Counted from the stretch's first letter, positions 1-11,047 are shown. The stretch: DNA of 64,000 bases from Gallionella sp. (GCA_030700315.1 JAUYJO010000006.1:1-64000), one strand, 5' to 3'. Program-made: numbers and translations. The notes: generated by a model not told the origin, from the sequence alone.

Positions 1-178
1 ATTGACGCCGCGCTCCAAAACCTTACAATCCCCATAAGCACCGCTCTCCACAGGTTCAGTCCAACGAGGTTTATCCGCCGCCGGCAGGTTGGCGCGTTGA
101 ATAGGCTTGGGAGGGGCGGCGGATAAACGCTATTCGTTCGATCCTTGCCTATTCGGTTGCTTGCCTAAACGATCTTCT

Positions 179-262
179 GTAGGGCGGATGAGCGTAGCGT
201 TATCCGCCGTATGGGTAGCCATGCGGCGGATAACGGCCTGTGGCCTCATCCGCCCTACGAAG
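179..262. repeat. Palindromic GTAGGGCGGATGAGCG...CATCCGCCCTAC repeat, copy 1 (copy 2 at about 57918)
   Basis: About 80 bp core identical to 57919-58000; ends are inverted complements. Confidence 0.9.
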
Positions 263-405
263 ACTATTTTGGCCTCCATGAATTCGCAACCATTTTGGCA
301 ACAAACCGGATGGGCAAGGTTCGATCCGCCCGGCATGTTTTTGGGACGGCGTGTAGAATCCGCCCTCGTGTGTCATCGAATCAAAAAAACCGACAACACC
401 AACCT

Positions 406-2310
406 TCAATCGCGGCGCAAAGCAAGCCCATGCATCAGCCTGCCCGACAAGTAATAAGCGGCAATTGCGGCAAAACGCAGCCACACGCCCACAACGACCA
501 AGCCCATCAATAATCCGGGGTACTGGCGCCGGAAAAATTTTCGGTAGAAACGTATCATTCCCTTGTGCTTGTTCCACTCGACAAAGATAGGTCTGGACTT
601 GCTGCAATAACCCTTGTAATGCACCATACGCGCATCCGGCACGAAAAGAATTTTCCAGTTTTTTTGGCGGAATCTCATGCACCAGTCCAAATCTTCGCAG
701 TGCATGAAGTAGCCTTCATCCAGCAGGCCGACCTCTTCCAGCGCCTCGCGCCGGGCCAGCATGCATGCACCGGATATGGCTTCCACCTCGACAGGATGAT
801 CGGGCAACGGTTGCTGGTGCAACATGAAATCGGAAAATAATTTGGGGTAGCGGTTGCCCAGCGCGCTGAATCCAAACGCCTTGACGAATGAGCGCCACGG
901 CGTCGGAACAGCACGCCTGTCTCCGCTCTGCTCGGTGCCGTCTGGATCGGTAAGCAATCCGCCGACCATACCGATATCGTTGGCGCTATGCACCGCAGCG
1001 AGGAGAGCCGTAATCGCACCCGCTTGCAGGACACAATCCGGATTAAGGAAAAGGATATGCTCGCCATCCGCGATTTGTGCGCCCTGGTTGCAGGCTACCG
1101 CAAAACCAAGATTGCGTTCGTTGCAAATTAAGCGCACCGCCGGAAAAGCATCGCGCAACGCGGCCATGCTGCTGTCGGCAGAGGCGTTGTCTACCACGAT
1201 GATTTGTTCGGCCTGCTGCTGCGCCGACGCGACGCAATCCAGCAATATTTTGCCGGCGTTGTAATTCACAATCACCACTGAAGTATTGCAGTTTGCAGCA
1301 ACGGTATCTGAACGCCTCTCCAGATAGCTTATACCGGACAAATAGTCGCGCGATTTATACCAGTCTGCCGTTGCCTGTAGCCCCTGCCGCAAAGTGAACG
1401 CCGGTTGCCAGCCCAACTCCTGGCGAATCAGATCGTCATTGATGCACAGTGAACCCAATAAACGCTCGATTGAATCTGGCCTGCCAAATAATTTGCCCAA
1501 CCCGCGCAATAACATCTCGGGCAGAGGGAACAATCCTGAAGACTTGCCCAGCCCTGCGGCTATCTGCCGCACCAACTCCGCAATTGAAACATCTGCGCCG
1601 TCGCGCACCAGATAGGTTTTTCCGGCTGCGGCGGGATGCCTCGCGCAGGCGATCAGAACATCGACCAGATTGCCCAGATAAATCAGGCTGCGCTTGTTAT
1701 GCACACCCGCCAGCGGCAGGGGAATGCCTTTGTCTACCGCCGCCATCAGGCTAACGAAATTCCCTTTCACGCCGGGGCCGTATACCAGGGGCGGACGCAG
1801 GATGACCACTTCCAGGCCGGTTTGCTGCGCCACGTCATGCAAGGCCTGTTCGGCATGCCATTTCGACACGGCATAAGGGTCCTGCGGATCGGGCGGGTCG
1901 GATTCGACAAAGGGTTGGGCTTCGCTGGTTTGTTCCCCGTTGACCTTGATGGAACTGACATAAACGAACCGCCTCACTCCGGCTGCCGCCGCCTGACGCG
2001 CCAGATTGGCCGTGCCTTGCGTATTGACCCTGAGAAACTCCGCCAGCGGGTCGGCGGCCGTATCTTCCATCACATGCACCCGCGCCGCGAGGTGGATGAC
2101 CACATCCACCTCGCGCAGCGCGTCCGCCCAATTCGTTTCGCCATCAATCGCGCCTACGGATAGCGTTTCTACCGCGACGGACAATGCACAAGGGGCGCGC
2201 ACAGCCGCCCTGACTTGCCATCCCTGGCGCAGCATTTCCTTACACAATAACTGGCCAATAAAACCATTGGCACCTGTCACCAGCGCTGTTTTTTTCGTGG
2301 ATCGGCTCAT
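406..2310 (-). CDS. Fusion protein: N-terminal NAD-dependent sugar epimerase/dehydratase (SDR) and C-terminal family 2 glycosyltransferase
   Basis: N-term ALVTGANGFIGQLLCKEM Rossmann motif and YAVSKWHAE (YxxxK); C-term SVVIVNYNAGKILLDCVAS / IIVVDNASADSS GT2 motifs in one 634-aa ORF. Confidence 0.85.
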   Translation of the reverse strand: MSRSTKKTALVTGANGFIGQLLCKEMLRQGWQVRAAVRAPCALSVAVETLSVGAIDGETNWADALREVDVVIHLAARVHVMEDTAADPLAEFLRVNTQGTANLARQAAAAGVRRFVYVSSIKVNGEQTSEAQPFVESDPPDPQDPYAVSKWHAEQALHDVAQQTGLEVVILRPPLVYGPGVKGNFVSLMAAVDKGIPLPLAGVHNKRSLIYLGNLVDVLIACARHPAAAGKTYLVRDGADVSIAELVRQIAAGLGKSSGLFPLPEMLLRGLGKLFGRPDSIERLLGSLCINDDLIRQELGWQPAFTLRQGLQATADWYKSRDYLSGISYLERRSDTVAANCNTSVVIVNYNAGKILLDCVASAQQQAEQIIVVDNASADSSMAALRDAFPAVRLICNERNLGFAVACNQGAQIADGEHILFLNPDCVLQAGAITALLAAVHSANDIGMVGGLLTDPDGTEQSGDRRAVPTPWRSFVKAFGFSALGNRYPKLFSDFMLHQQPLPDHPVEVEAISGACMLARREALEEVGLLDEGYFMHCEDLDWCMRFRQKNWKILFVPDARMVHYKGYCSKSRPIFVEWNKHKGMIRFYRKFFRRQYPGLLMGLVVVGVWLRFAAIAAYYLSGRLMHGLALRRD

Positions 2311-3251
2311 CTGATCAATTCGTATAATCTGATAGGTATCTTCAGCGCCAACAATAGGGCATTGGTGTACAGTCCATTCTCTCTACACGCACTGATGATT
2401 TCCCGGTTCAGTTTTAGCCGTGCCCGGTATCCGCTATTGCTTACCCCGCCAGAGCGCATGACAACGCTAACCTTGTCGAGAAATTTCCAGGAAATTTTCT
2501 GTTTGAGGCACAATCTGACCAGCATCTCAAAATCGGCTGCAATGCGGTAGCGGGTATTGTATGGGCCAGCACTTTCAAGGCATGATCTCTTGCAGTAAAA
2601 CGTTGGGTGCGCGGGCATAACGCCTATCCGCAACAACCCTGCGCCGAGCTTTTTAACCCGATATTTCCGCAAGATTTTATTCATGTCCACTTGGCTGACG
2701 ATATTCAGGCCAGAGAAAATCGCATCCACATTCATCGCACAAAATCTGTCCGCATACTCCTGCATGATTTCCTGCCCGGCGAACTGATCATCCGCATTCA
2801 ACATGCCGATATATGCGCCTGAAGCAAGGGCTATCCCTTTATTCATCGCATCATATATCCCGCCATCTTTTCCGCTGACCCAATAATCGATGGCATGCTC
2901 ATACTGCTTCAAAATTTCGACTGTTCCATCATTGGAACCTCCATCGACGATGATATATTCAATGTTGTTGTAGGCTTGGTTGATAACGCTTTGAATGGTG
3001 CCCTCAACAGTTAACGCACCATTGAACACGACCGTGATGACCGTAATAAGCGGCTTGTTTGGAAGTGAGCTTTTATAGATCCCTCTGGTGCGCAACCCGC
3101 CCTCGCGGCCCTTATCGGCTGGCAATTTGAGCTGGAAATGCAACTTGCAATCCGGCTCATGGTATAGCTCGGGCGGCGTATCGGACACCCGTTGCGTAGT
3201 CGAATAACGCACGTCCAGGCAACGCGTCTCCACCGGCCAACTTTGATTCAT
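2307..3251 (-). CDS. Glycosyltransferase family 2
   Basis: PLITVITVVFNGALTVEGTIQSVINQAYNNIEYIIVDGGSNDGT motif; adjacent to other EPS genes. Confidence 0.85.
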   Translation of the reverse strand: MNQSWPVETRCLDVRYSTTQRVSDTPPELYHEPDCKLHFQLKLPADKGREGGLRTRGIYKSSLPNKPLITVITVVFNGALTVEGTIQSVINQAYNNIEYIIVDGGSNDGTVEILKQYEHAIDYWVSGKDGGIYDAMNKGIALASGAYIGMLNADDQFAGQEIMQEYADRFCAMNVDAIFSGLNIVSQVDMNKILRKYRVKKLGAGLLRIGVMPAHPTFYCKRSCLESAGPYNTRYRIAADFEMLVRLCLKQKISWKFLDKVSVVMRSGGVSNSGYRARLKLNREIISACRENGLYTNALLLALKIPIRLYELIR

Positions 3252-4342
3252 GGTTTCCACTCTTTTTCTTGCCAGATTTTTTCATAGAAAGATCGGGTTT
3301 CCAGGTAGCAGGTTTCCCACGAAAAGCGCTTGGCCTGCGCATATCCCTTGCCGATCCTGTCGCTCCGGAACGCTGCATTCTCCAGCTTCAGGATTTGATC
3401 CGCAAACGCATCTTGACGGATATCGTCAACCAGCACACCGGCATCGCCGCAAGCCTCCGGAATAGCGGATACATTTGCCGCTATCACCGGACATCCCGCC
3501 GCCATCGCTTCTATTATCGGGATACCAAACCCCTCGTAGCTGGATGGATAAAGCAAGGCGTGCGCACAGTTATAAAACAAATTAAGACGCTTATTATCAA
3601 CCGCCGGCAAGTGTATGTGCCTGCCCTGAAGAAGTTTCTGCGACAGCTCTGCTTCGCCTGGCTTAAGTTCACCGCCGCCCACACTCACCAGCCAATAATT
3701 CGGCAACGCTGCCAGCGACTCCAGTGCAAGGCAAAAGTTCTTATAGGAGTCGCGAGCGCCCACGAAAAGCACGAAAGGTGTATCCAAAAGAACAGGCGGC
3801 AAAAGCTGCCGGTCTGCTGGCTCCAGTGGTTTATAGAGTTCCGAAGCGCCCAGGTGGATGACATGTATCTTGCTTTCGGGAGTCTCAGGGTAAAACCCCA
3901 ACAGGTCGCGCTTGGTGCTTTCAGATATGCAAATAATGCCGTTCGCCGCCCTTACCGCAGTTTTTTTTTGCATGGAATGCGCCCATCTTGGGACACCCCG
4001 GCGAAATCGCTCATAGGTAAAGTCATATACCGTGACAACATTGGTTGCGCGGACAAGCTGCGGTCGCCGGTAGTAGCTTGAGTGATAAAGAAATTGCCCG
4101 CCCCCGACCGCAGGATAGGCGAGATAACGCGACAACGATGGGGGCAACGGCCTATCGTCAATCAACATTACCGGGTCAAAATCAAGTTTCTTCCGGAAGA
4201 TATTTGACATGGCACAGGGATTCTCGACCATTTTAATTGAGAGCCTGTCCCTTGTCATTCGCCTGAGAAGTTCATACCAATAGACGGATATACCCCCGGT
4301 ACGCTGAAGCGAAAAAATGATGTTGTCCAAAACAAGATTCAT
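3248..4342 (-). CDS. Glycosyltransferase family 1 (GT4-like)
   Basis: FVGARDSYKNFCLALES, SSYEGFGIPIIEAMAAGCPVIAANVSAIPEACGDAG motif. Confidence 0.85.
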   Translation of the reverse strand: MNLVLDNIIFSLQRTGGISVYWYELLRRMTRDRLSIKMVENPCAMSNIFRKKLDFDPVMLIDDRPLPPSLSRYLAYPAVGGGQFLYHSSYYRRPQLVRATNVVTVYDFTYERFRRGVPRWAHSMQKKTAVRAANGIICISESTKRDLLGFYPETPESKIHVIHLGASELYKPLEPADRQLLPPVLLDTPFVLFVGARDSYKNFCLALESLAALPNYWLVSVGGGELKPGEAELSQKLLQGRHIHLPAVDNKRLNLFYNCAHALLYPSSYEGFGIPIIEAMAAGCPVIAANVSAIPEACGDAGVLVDDIRQDAFADQILKLENAAFRSDRIGKGYAQAKRFSWETCYLETRSFYEKIWQEKEWKP

Positions 4343-4504
4343 GCTTGCGGCGAAAAGCTTACCGGCTTTGAGCGGGAATTTTTCCCCGCTCAACCCCAAT
4401 CATGAACCGAACGGCATCCGGCGTAAATTTTTCAGCCTTCCATCCCAACATGCGCCCGCCAAGTATTTGGTAGTTAAACCCAAATAATCCATTAGAAAAA
4501 ACTG

Positions 4505-4631
4505 CGTCATACCGGCGCACGCCGGTATCCAGATGACTACAAATTCCCCACGTAAGTGGGACAACACCTTGGTTTTGTCCGCTTTGCGGAGCATTTTCTA
4601 TTGCTGGATACCGGCCTGTGCCGGTATGACG
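4505..4631. repeat. Inverted repeat pair CGTCATACCGGC...GCCGGTATCC / GGATACCGGC...GCCGGTATGACG
   Basis: Terminal inverted repeats read directly. Confidence 0.75.
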
Positions 4632-4663
4632 GCCTAATGGGTTATTTGAGTTAAATGCGATCC

Positions 4664-5476
4664 TCATTCGCCGGCCTTATTGATTTTATGGTCAGGATTT
4701 ATTAGCGCGTAATGATCCGGCAGCGTTCGCGATGGCATCCTGTATTTCACAAAAAGCGCTATCGGATAGGCCAGGCGCCCGGTTAATAAATTAAATCGCC
4801 GCTGATTGACAGGCTGATCGGTGAGCATGTGAATACCGTGCGCCGAATAAAATTTCAGCCTCAGCTGTTCTGCAATACACAGCATCGTTTGCGGTTGATA
4901 AAACGAAATATGCTGGCCTGTATCGAAAGCGTAGTACCACCAATCAGCAGCCGGAGGGATGCCCTCATAAAGCTGGGTAGAAAAAATGAGTGTGCGCGAC
5001 CCATAATTTTTCATCGCTTCAGTGATAAACACGAGCGGGTCATGAACGTGCTCCACAACTTCGAAAGCGGTCAATGCGTTGAAAGGAGCCGTTGCCTTGT
5101 CCGCCTCAAACCCCCTCGCGAACAAATTCTGGCAGTATTTGTCACTCCAATGGAAATCGAACCCGATATCCCGCATTAGCCGCGTCATCATGCCGTATCC
5201 GCCAGCCACATCCAGATAGGCACCCTTAGCATCAAGTTCGAAATAAAGCAGCGCCGCCAACCGGGCCGCAATGGAAATATTCCTCTGAACCAGCCCCGTG
5301 TCGGATATGGCAATCGCATCGCTATACGCCTCATCCAGCCAATAGGGTTCTTCAGTTTGCAACAAACCGCATCTGGGGCAGCGGTAGTAAGAGACTTGGT
5401 ATTTCCGCAACAATGTTGCCGAAAACGCAAGATCCATTGATGAATTGCATACTGGGCACTGCGGCATATCAGACAC
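4664..5476 (-). CDS. Class I SAM-dependent methyltransferase with N-terminal zinc-ribbon-like CPVC/CPRC cysteines
   Basis: CPVCNSSMDLAF...YRCPRCGLLQ and GAYLDVAGGYGMMTRLM SAM motif. Confidence 0.75.
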   Translation of the reverse strand: MSDMPQCPVCNSSMDLAFSATLLRKYQVSYYRCPRCGLLQTEEPYWLDEAYSDAIAISDTGLVQRNISIAARLAALLYFELDAKGAYLDVAGGYGMMTRLMRDIGFDFHWSDKYCQNLFARGFEADKATAPFNALTAFEVVEHVHDPLVFITEAMKNYGSRTLIFSTQLYEGIPPAADWWYYAFDTGQHISFYQPQTMLCIAEQLRLKFYSAHGIHMLTDQPVNQRRFNLLTGRLAYPIALFVKYRMPSRTLPDHYALINPDHKINKAGE

Positions 5477-5501
5477 GCGATCCCGATAGAAGCAGCGCCT
5501 T

Positions 5502-5627
5502 TAACGTGAAACTCGCGCAGCGATTCGTTCGCCTCCTCGCCCGCTTGCGGGAGAGGATTGAGGTGAGGGAAACGGGCATAACAAGTTTCATAATCAGGTG
5601 TGGCACACTTGCCATGCCCGTTAGCAT
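5502..5627. repeat. Direct repeat flanking the flippase gene, copy 1 (TTAACGTGAAACTCGCGCAGCGATTCG...GCCATGCCCGTTAG)
   Basis: Near-identical to 6987-7109, same orientation. Confidence 0.85.
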
Positions 5628-6976
5628 AATTTCCGCCAGCTCTTGCGGTAAAAAATAAAGAACAATGATTTGGTTTTCATCCAGAACATGCCGCGTGTTT
5701 TATTATGAATAAAGTCGAAAATATAGGCTGCCACAACGAGCGAAATTACAGTTGCTATTGCAGCACCTTCAATTCCATACGCCGGAATCATGACATAGTT
5801 CAAACATAACTTGACCATCACACCGAGCAATGCCATCCGGAATGCAAGGCGTTGAAGATTTTCGTTCAAGTACCATTGCCCGCTTGCAACCCCGAGGAAA
5901 ACAAAAATGCCGCCCCAGATATGTATTGAAAGCACCCCTGCGGCCTGTGTGTAATTCGCGCCAAATAGCAAGGTGATGACCCATTCCGAAAAAAAAGTCA
6001 TGGGCACTGCGATTGCCAGCGATATTCCCACCATGAGATTGTAAAGTTGCTGCATTCGCCGGATATATAAGGCCTCATCGAGCTGTTTAGCCGCAATGAC
6101 AGATGGAAATACAGAGCTGACTATTGCCACGGGTATGAAATACCATACTTCGCTAATCCTTGCTGCAGCAGAATACAATCCAACTTCCTTATCCCCCAAC
6201 ATTTGCCCGAGCATAATCTGATCGATGCGCATGTAAATCATGATCGCGAGACCCGATAATATCAGCGGCCAGCCATCTTTCAATAATGCAACCGCTACAT
6301 CTGCCCGAAAGCGCCATTCCCGGATGTCTTGATGATTAACGCGATAAGCGACCAGAAGAAATATTGATGAAAGCACGGTTTCAGCCGATCCGGCCCAGAC
6401 AAAAGCAATGAGCGGCGCGTCATTAAGCAGGAGTATGATTTTCGCAATCGTCGCTATGGCAAATGCACCGTTCACCGCAAGGACGGTAAATTTCGACTGC
6501 ACTTTTGCCTGAAAATTAAGGTCGATGACGTTAAATGATAGAAAGACATAACCTGCTGCCGAGATCGCCACCAGCAATAACGTGAACATTTCACCGCTAC
6601 GCGCCAAGGAAATAGCGGCGATGGCCATTATCAGCGCGCACACACTGCCGATAATTCTTAATGCGAATGCGCTGCCCAATATTTCATTTTTTCGGGCGGG
6701 ATTCTTTACCAATTCCCGCACCACAACGCCATCCAAACCCAGTGCGGCAAAGGCCCCGAACAGTGCGGCGAATGCGATGGCAAAATTCCACAACCCGTAT
6801 TGCACCGGGCCCAAATAACGTGCAATCCAGACACTCACAATCAGCCCCACGCCCATGCGCAGAATTTTGTCGGCGAAGAGCCAGCCCGTATTGCCGATGA
6901 TCGCCTGGAGACCGCGACGGCTTTCAAGCCTTGTACGGATAATTCCGGGAAGATATTTTACCCAAGAGGCATTCAT
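5621..6976 (-). CDS. Polysaccharide flippase / O-antigen transporter (Wzx/MATE-like)
   Basis: Polytopic protein GWLFADKILRMGVGLIVSVWIARYLGPVQYGLWNFAIAFA; ORF extends to 7069 but the repeat covers that extension. Confidence 0.85.
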   Translation of the reverse strand: MNASWVKYLPGIIRTRLESRRGLQAIIGNTGWLFADKILRMGVGLIVSVWIARYLGPVQYGLWNFAIAFAALFGAFAALGLDGVVVRELVKNPARKNEILGSAFALRIIGSVCALIMAIAAISLARSGEMFTLLLVAISAAGYVFLSFNVIDLNFQAKVQSKFTVLAVNGAFAIATIAKIILLLNDAPLIAFVWAGSAETVLSSIFLLVAYRVNHQDIREWRFRADVAVALLKDGWPLILSGLAIMIYMRIDQIMLGQMLGDKEVGLYSAAARISEVWYFIPVAIVSSVFPSVIAAKQLDEALYIRRMQQLYNLMVGISLAIAVPMTFFSEWVITLLFGANYTQAAGVLSIHIWGGIFVFLGVASGQWYLNENLQRLAFRMALLGVMVKLCLNYVMIPAYGIEGAAIATVISLVVAAYIFDFIHNKTRGMFWMKTKSLFFIFYRKSWRKLC

Positions 6977-6986
6977 TGCTGTCTGG

Positions 6987-7109
6987 TTAACGTGAAACTC
7001 GCGCAGCGATTCGTTCGCCTCCTCTCCCGCTTGCGGGAGAGGATTGAGGAGAGGGAACGGGCATGGCAAGTTTCATTATATGGGGTGGCTACTCGCCATG
7101 CCCGTTAGT
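6987..7109. repeat. Direct repeat flanking the flippase gene, copy 2
   Basis: Same orientation and sequence family as 5502-5627. Confidence 0.85.
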
Positions 7110-7151
7110 CGTTGACAAGCAGATCGCAGATGCAAGCCTTAATGGCGATTT

Positions 7152-8114
7152 TCATGGTTTTCCTTCAAGGTAATCCTGGTAGGCGCTCGCAACGCCGTCA
7201 CGCAGCTTTGTGCTTGCCTGCCACCCCATTTGTCTCAACTTGCCCACATCCAGCAACTTGCGCATCGTGCCATCCGGCTTGGAAGCGTCAAAAGCAAGTA
7301 TTCCGGTAAATCCAACCACCTCCCTGACCAGTTCGGCCAATTCACGGATGCTCAGGTCTTCGCCGCAACCCACGTTCACCAGCGGCGGCTGTGTTTCGCT
7401 GAACAGCGCCTGCAGCTTTTCCTCGGGTTGTTCCAGCAAATAGAGGCATGCCTCCGCCATATCGTCGCTGTAAATAAACTCGCGCCTCGGCGTGCCTGTG
7501 CCCCAGACCACCATTTGTTGGTCGCCGCGCTGTTTTGCTTCATGCATCTTGCGTATCAGTGCGGGCAGGACATGGGAGTTGGCCAGGTCATAGTTGTCGC
7601 CCGGTCCATAAGAATTGGTCGGCATGGCGGCGACGTATTTCGTGCCGTACTGGCGGTTGTATGACCAGCACATTTCGACGCCGGCAATCTTGGCCAGCGC
7701 ATAAGGCCGGTTGGTCGGCTCCAGCGGGCCGGTCAACAGATATTCTTCCTTGATGGGTTGAGGGCAGTCCCTGGGGTAAATACAGGATGAACCCAGGAAT
7801 AACAGGCGCTTGACATTGTTACGCCAAGCCTCATCGATGACGTTGGTCTGGATCGCCAGATTCTGCCGGATGAATTCCGCCGGATAGGCGTTGTTTGCGT
7901 GAATGCCGCCGACTTTTGCTGCGGCAAGCAGGACATACTCAGGCTTCTCTTCGACAAACAGGGCACGCACGGCAGCCTGCTCGGTCAGATCCAGTTCGGA
8001 GTGGGTGCGGGTGACGAGATTATGATAGCCCTTGGTTTGCAATTGCCGCATCAGAGCGGAACCAACCAGGCCGCGATGGCCAGCAACGTAAATTTTTGAG
8101 TCCTTATTCATCAC
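7152..8114 (-). CDS. fcl: GDP-L-fucose synthase
   Basis: [56 protein letters not shown]. Confidence 0.92.
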   Translation of the reverse strand: MMNKDSKIYVAGHRGLVGSALMRQLQTKGYHNLVTRTHSELDLTEQAAVRALFVEEKPEYVLLAAAKVGGIHANNAYPAEFIRQNLAIQTNVIDEAWRNNVKRLLFLGSSCIYPRDCPQPIKEEYLLTGPLEPTNRPYALAKIAGVEMCWSYNRQYGTKYVAAMPTNSYGPGDNYDLANSHVLPALIRKMHEAKQRGDQQMVVWGTGTPRREFIYSDDMAEACLYLLEQPEEKLQALFSETQPPLVNVGCGEDLSIRELAELVREVVGFTGILAFDASKPDGTMRKLLDVGKLRQMGWQASTKLRDGVASAYQDYLEGKP

Positions 8115-8243
8115 TTGCTCCTGTGCTTGTTGTGTCTGTCGTAAGGCCGGATGGGCTTCATATGTCGGCGCGTTTCCGCATCAATTGGAGAATGACAGCG
8201 GCCAAAACCGCAATCCGAAAGCCACGCAAAATCTGGCCATCAC

Positions 8244-8588
8244 TCATAAACTATTCTCCAACAAGCCTTTTTGTTCCGCCTCAAGCTTCAACTCCTCGAT
8301 CTCGGTGCGCAGCCGCTCGTATTCATGCATTTTGATTTGCAAAAACTCCACCGTCATGCGCGCCTTTTGTTCGACGCCTTGCGGGGTAAGCAAATAGGCA
8401 TACGCCAGTTTGTTGCCGCTGTTGCGAAAATTATTTACTTTCAAGCAGCCCTTTTCGATCAGCGCGTTAAGGCAGAAATTGACTTTGCCGAGACTGACGC
8501 CCAAGCGTTTCGCCAAATCTCTTTGGGAAAGGCCGGGGTTGTTTTCCAATGTTTTGAGCAGGCTGTAACTGGTGGTATCGTCGAACAT
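8244..8588 (-). CDS. MarR-family EPS-associated transcriptional regulator
   Basis: MFDDTTSYSLLKTLENNPGLSQRDLAKRLGVSLGKVNFCLNALIEKGCLKVNNF (wHTH); located at the edge of an EPS locus. Confidence 0.8.
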   Translation of the reverse strand: MFDDTTSYSLLKTLENNPGLSQRDLAKRLGVSLGKVNFCLNALIEKGCLKVNNFRNSGNKLAYAYLLTPQGVEQKARMTVEFLQIKMHEYERLRTEIEELKLEAEQKGLLENSL

Positions 8589-8732
8589 GAATGTGCGTTC
8601 AGCGGATGAACAGGCCGCATTACAACAGCCACGCCCCTTGGCTGTCAAGATCGTAACTGTTAGCCAAAACAATCATGCTTCGCGGCATGAAGCTGAAGAG
8701 GCCGCGAGGATAAGTTTGGTGGGGATGGTTCA

Positions 8733-10163
8733 TCAGCCAGCCCGATGTGCCAGTGCCTGCAACACCGCCTTGAGCAACTGCCAGCAGCGCGCGACAGATT
8801 CGATTTCCACCCGCTCGCCGGGCGCGTGCGCGCCGCGTATATCCGGGCCAAAGGAGATCATCATGTCCAGATGCGGGTGGCTGGCGGCGAGCAGGCCGCA
8901 TTCCAGCCCGGCGTGGATCACCTGCAGCGAGGCGGGCGGGCCGAATTGTTCGGCGTAAACCTGCTGGCACAACACCAGCAAATCGGAAGCGGGATTCGGC
9001 GTCCAGCCCGGATACGCGCCGCCCTTTTCTGCTTGAAATCCATAGGCTGAAGCATGCGCCGCCAGCTTATCGGCCAGCACATCGGCTCGTGCGTCGTGCA
9101 GCGAGCGCACCTTGAAGGTGGCTTTGCACACGCCCTGTTGCAGCGCGAGCACGCCGAGATTGGATGAGGTATCGGTCACGCCGGGGAAATCCGCACTGAC
9201 CTGTGCGACACCATTCGCGGCAATATCAAGGAAAGCGAACAAGCGATCGCGCTCCGCCATTGCCATTGCCATTGCTGTGCAAGAAAAATCGGACCCAGCA
9301 TGCGCAACAAGTGTATCGGGTAGCGTGTCGTAATGCTTGCACACAAACAACACCTTCGCATCAACTTCAGCGAAGCGCTGCCGCCATGCCTCATGCCGAT
9401 GCCGCACCCACTCATCGATATTCGACGCCATCACAACGGGCAACGCGCAAATCGCGCAGCGCCTCCGCCAGCAGCTTGATGGCATTACCGCGCCCAAGAT
9501 GGATATCGATGCCGGAATGGCCGCCGCGCAACCCGGACACTTCAAAGCGCAGCAGCGCATAGTCCGGCGGCACATCTTCCTGCGCGTAATCGTGGCGCAC
9601 CTCCACATCTACGCCGCCCGCGCAGCCGAGATAGAAATGCCCCCATTCCTCGGTATCCAAGTTGATCAGCGTCTTGCCCTGCAAGGTGCCGGGCACCAGT
9701 CCACGCGCACCGTCCATGCCAGACTCCTCGTTGACGGTGAGCAGCACCTCCAGCGGCGGATGGATCAGGCCAGTCTCTTCCAGCGCGGCCAGCGCGAGCG
9801 CGACGCCGATGCCGTCGTCGCGCCCAGCGTGGTGTCCTCCGCCACCACCCAGCCCTCGCGCACCTGCGCGTTGATCGGGTCGCGTTCAAAGTCATGCACA
9901 GTGCCGGCATTGGCCTGGCACACCATGTCGAGATGGCCCTGCAGGGTCACGCCGGGCAGCGCCTCGCAACCGGGGCTGGCGCTCTTCCTCAGAATCAGGT
10001 TGCCCACGGCATCGACGCTGGCCTCGATGCCGCGCGCCCGCGCCCAAGCGGTCAGATGTTCGATCAGCGCCGCCTCGTGCAGCGAGGAACGCGGTATCGC
10101 GCACAGCGCCGCGAAGTGCGCCCAGACCGAGTGTGGTTGCAGATTATCCAGATTGCCGGCCAT
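8733..10163 (-). pseudogene. pepD: Aminoacyl-histidine dipeptidase (PepD) homologue split over three frames
   Basis: MAGNLDNLQPHSVWAHFAALCAIPRSSLHE...GHLDMVCQAN...EDTTLGA | ...[15 protein letters not shown]...[21 protein letters not shown] | ...SSNLGVL...IHAGLECGLL; frame changes near 9820 and 9420. Confidence 0.8.
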
Positions 10164-10311
10164 TAAAATTTCCTGCGATACGTATTGAATTCGACATGCC
10201 CGCTCATTTCTGTTTTTATCCATCATGAACAGAGCGCAGTTTAAAACAATTTGAAACTCCATTTCCGTTGCAAGCTTCCGAAAATCACCACGATTCTGCT
10301 ACAGTCACGCC

Positions 10312-11028
10312 ATGAGCAAACTAACCCTGGACCGCATCCTGCAATCGCAGGGCTTTGGCACCCGCAAGTGGTGCAGTGAATTGATCGCCGATGGCGAAGT
10401 GAGCCTCGGCGATAAAGCCGTTCGGGACAGCCGCATCGCGTTTGAGACCGATGGCCTTGAGTTCGCCGTCTACGGCGAAGTGTGGACTTACCGCGAGCAT
10501 GTCTATATCGCGTTGAACAAGCCGGCCAATTTCGAATGCTCGCGCAAGGCCAGCCACCACCCCGGCGTGCTGACCCTCCTGCCGGAGCAATTCGCCCGGC
10601 GCGACGTGCAGCCGGTCGGTCGCCTCGATCACGACACCACCGGCCTGCTGCTGATGTCGGATGACGGGCCGTTCATCCACAAACAGTCTTCGCCCAAACA
10701 TCATGTGCCCAAGGTCTATGTCGCCACCACGCAGGAACCGGTCACGCCGGAACTGGTCGCGCAATTGCTGGCCGGTGTGAAACTGCACGACGAGCCGGGA
10801 TCGCTGGCGGCGGTGACCTGCCGCAAGGTCGATATCCATCAACTTGAGATCGTGCTGGAGCAGGGCAAATACCATCAGGTCAAACGCATGCTGGCCGCCG
10901 CCGAGAACCACTGCGTCGCGCTGCGCCGCACGCAGATCGGCCTGCTGAAACTCGATGAGCTGGGGCTGGCCGAGGGCGCATGGTGTTATCTCGATGCGGC
11001 GCAACTGGCGCTGCTGAAGCCGGGCTGA
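10312..11028 (+). CDS. rsuA: 16S rRNA pseudouridine(516) synthase
   Basis: LTLDRILQSQGFGTRKWCSELI S4-like start, VGRLDHDTTGLLLMSDDG motif. Confidence 0.9.
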   Translation: MSKLTLDRILQSQGFGTRKWCSELIADGEVSLGDKAVRDSRIAFETDGLEFAVYGEVWTYREHVYIALNKPANFECSRKASHHPGVLTLLPEQFARRDVQPVGRLDHDTTGLLLMSDDGPFIHKQSSPKHHVPKVYVATTQEPVTPELVAQLLAGVKLHDEPGSLAAVTCRKVDIHQLEIVLEQGKYHQVKRMLAAAENHCVALRRTQIGLLKLDELGLAEGAWCYLDAAQLALLKPG

Positions 11029-11047
11029 TATTCCCGACGTGCCTGGC

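Noticed and set aside
107-454. ORF at window start and its counterpart at 57928-58242 (shared MSVALSAVWVAMRRITACGLIRPT)
   Set aside because: Similarity comes from translated palindromic repeat, not a protein family
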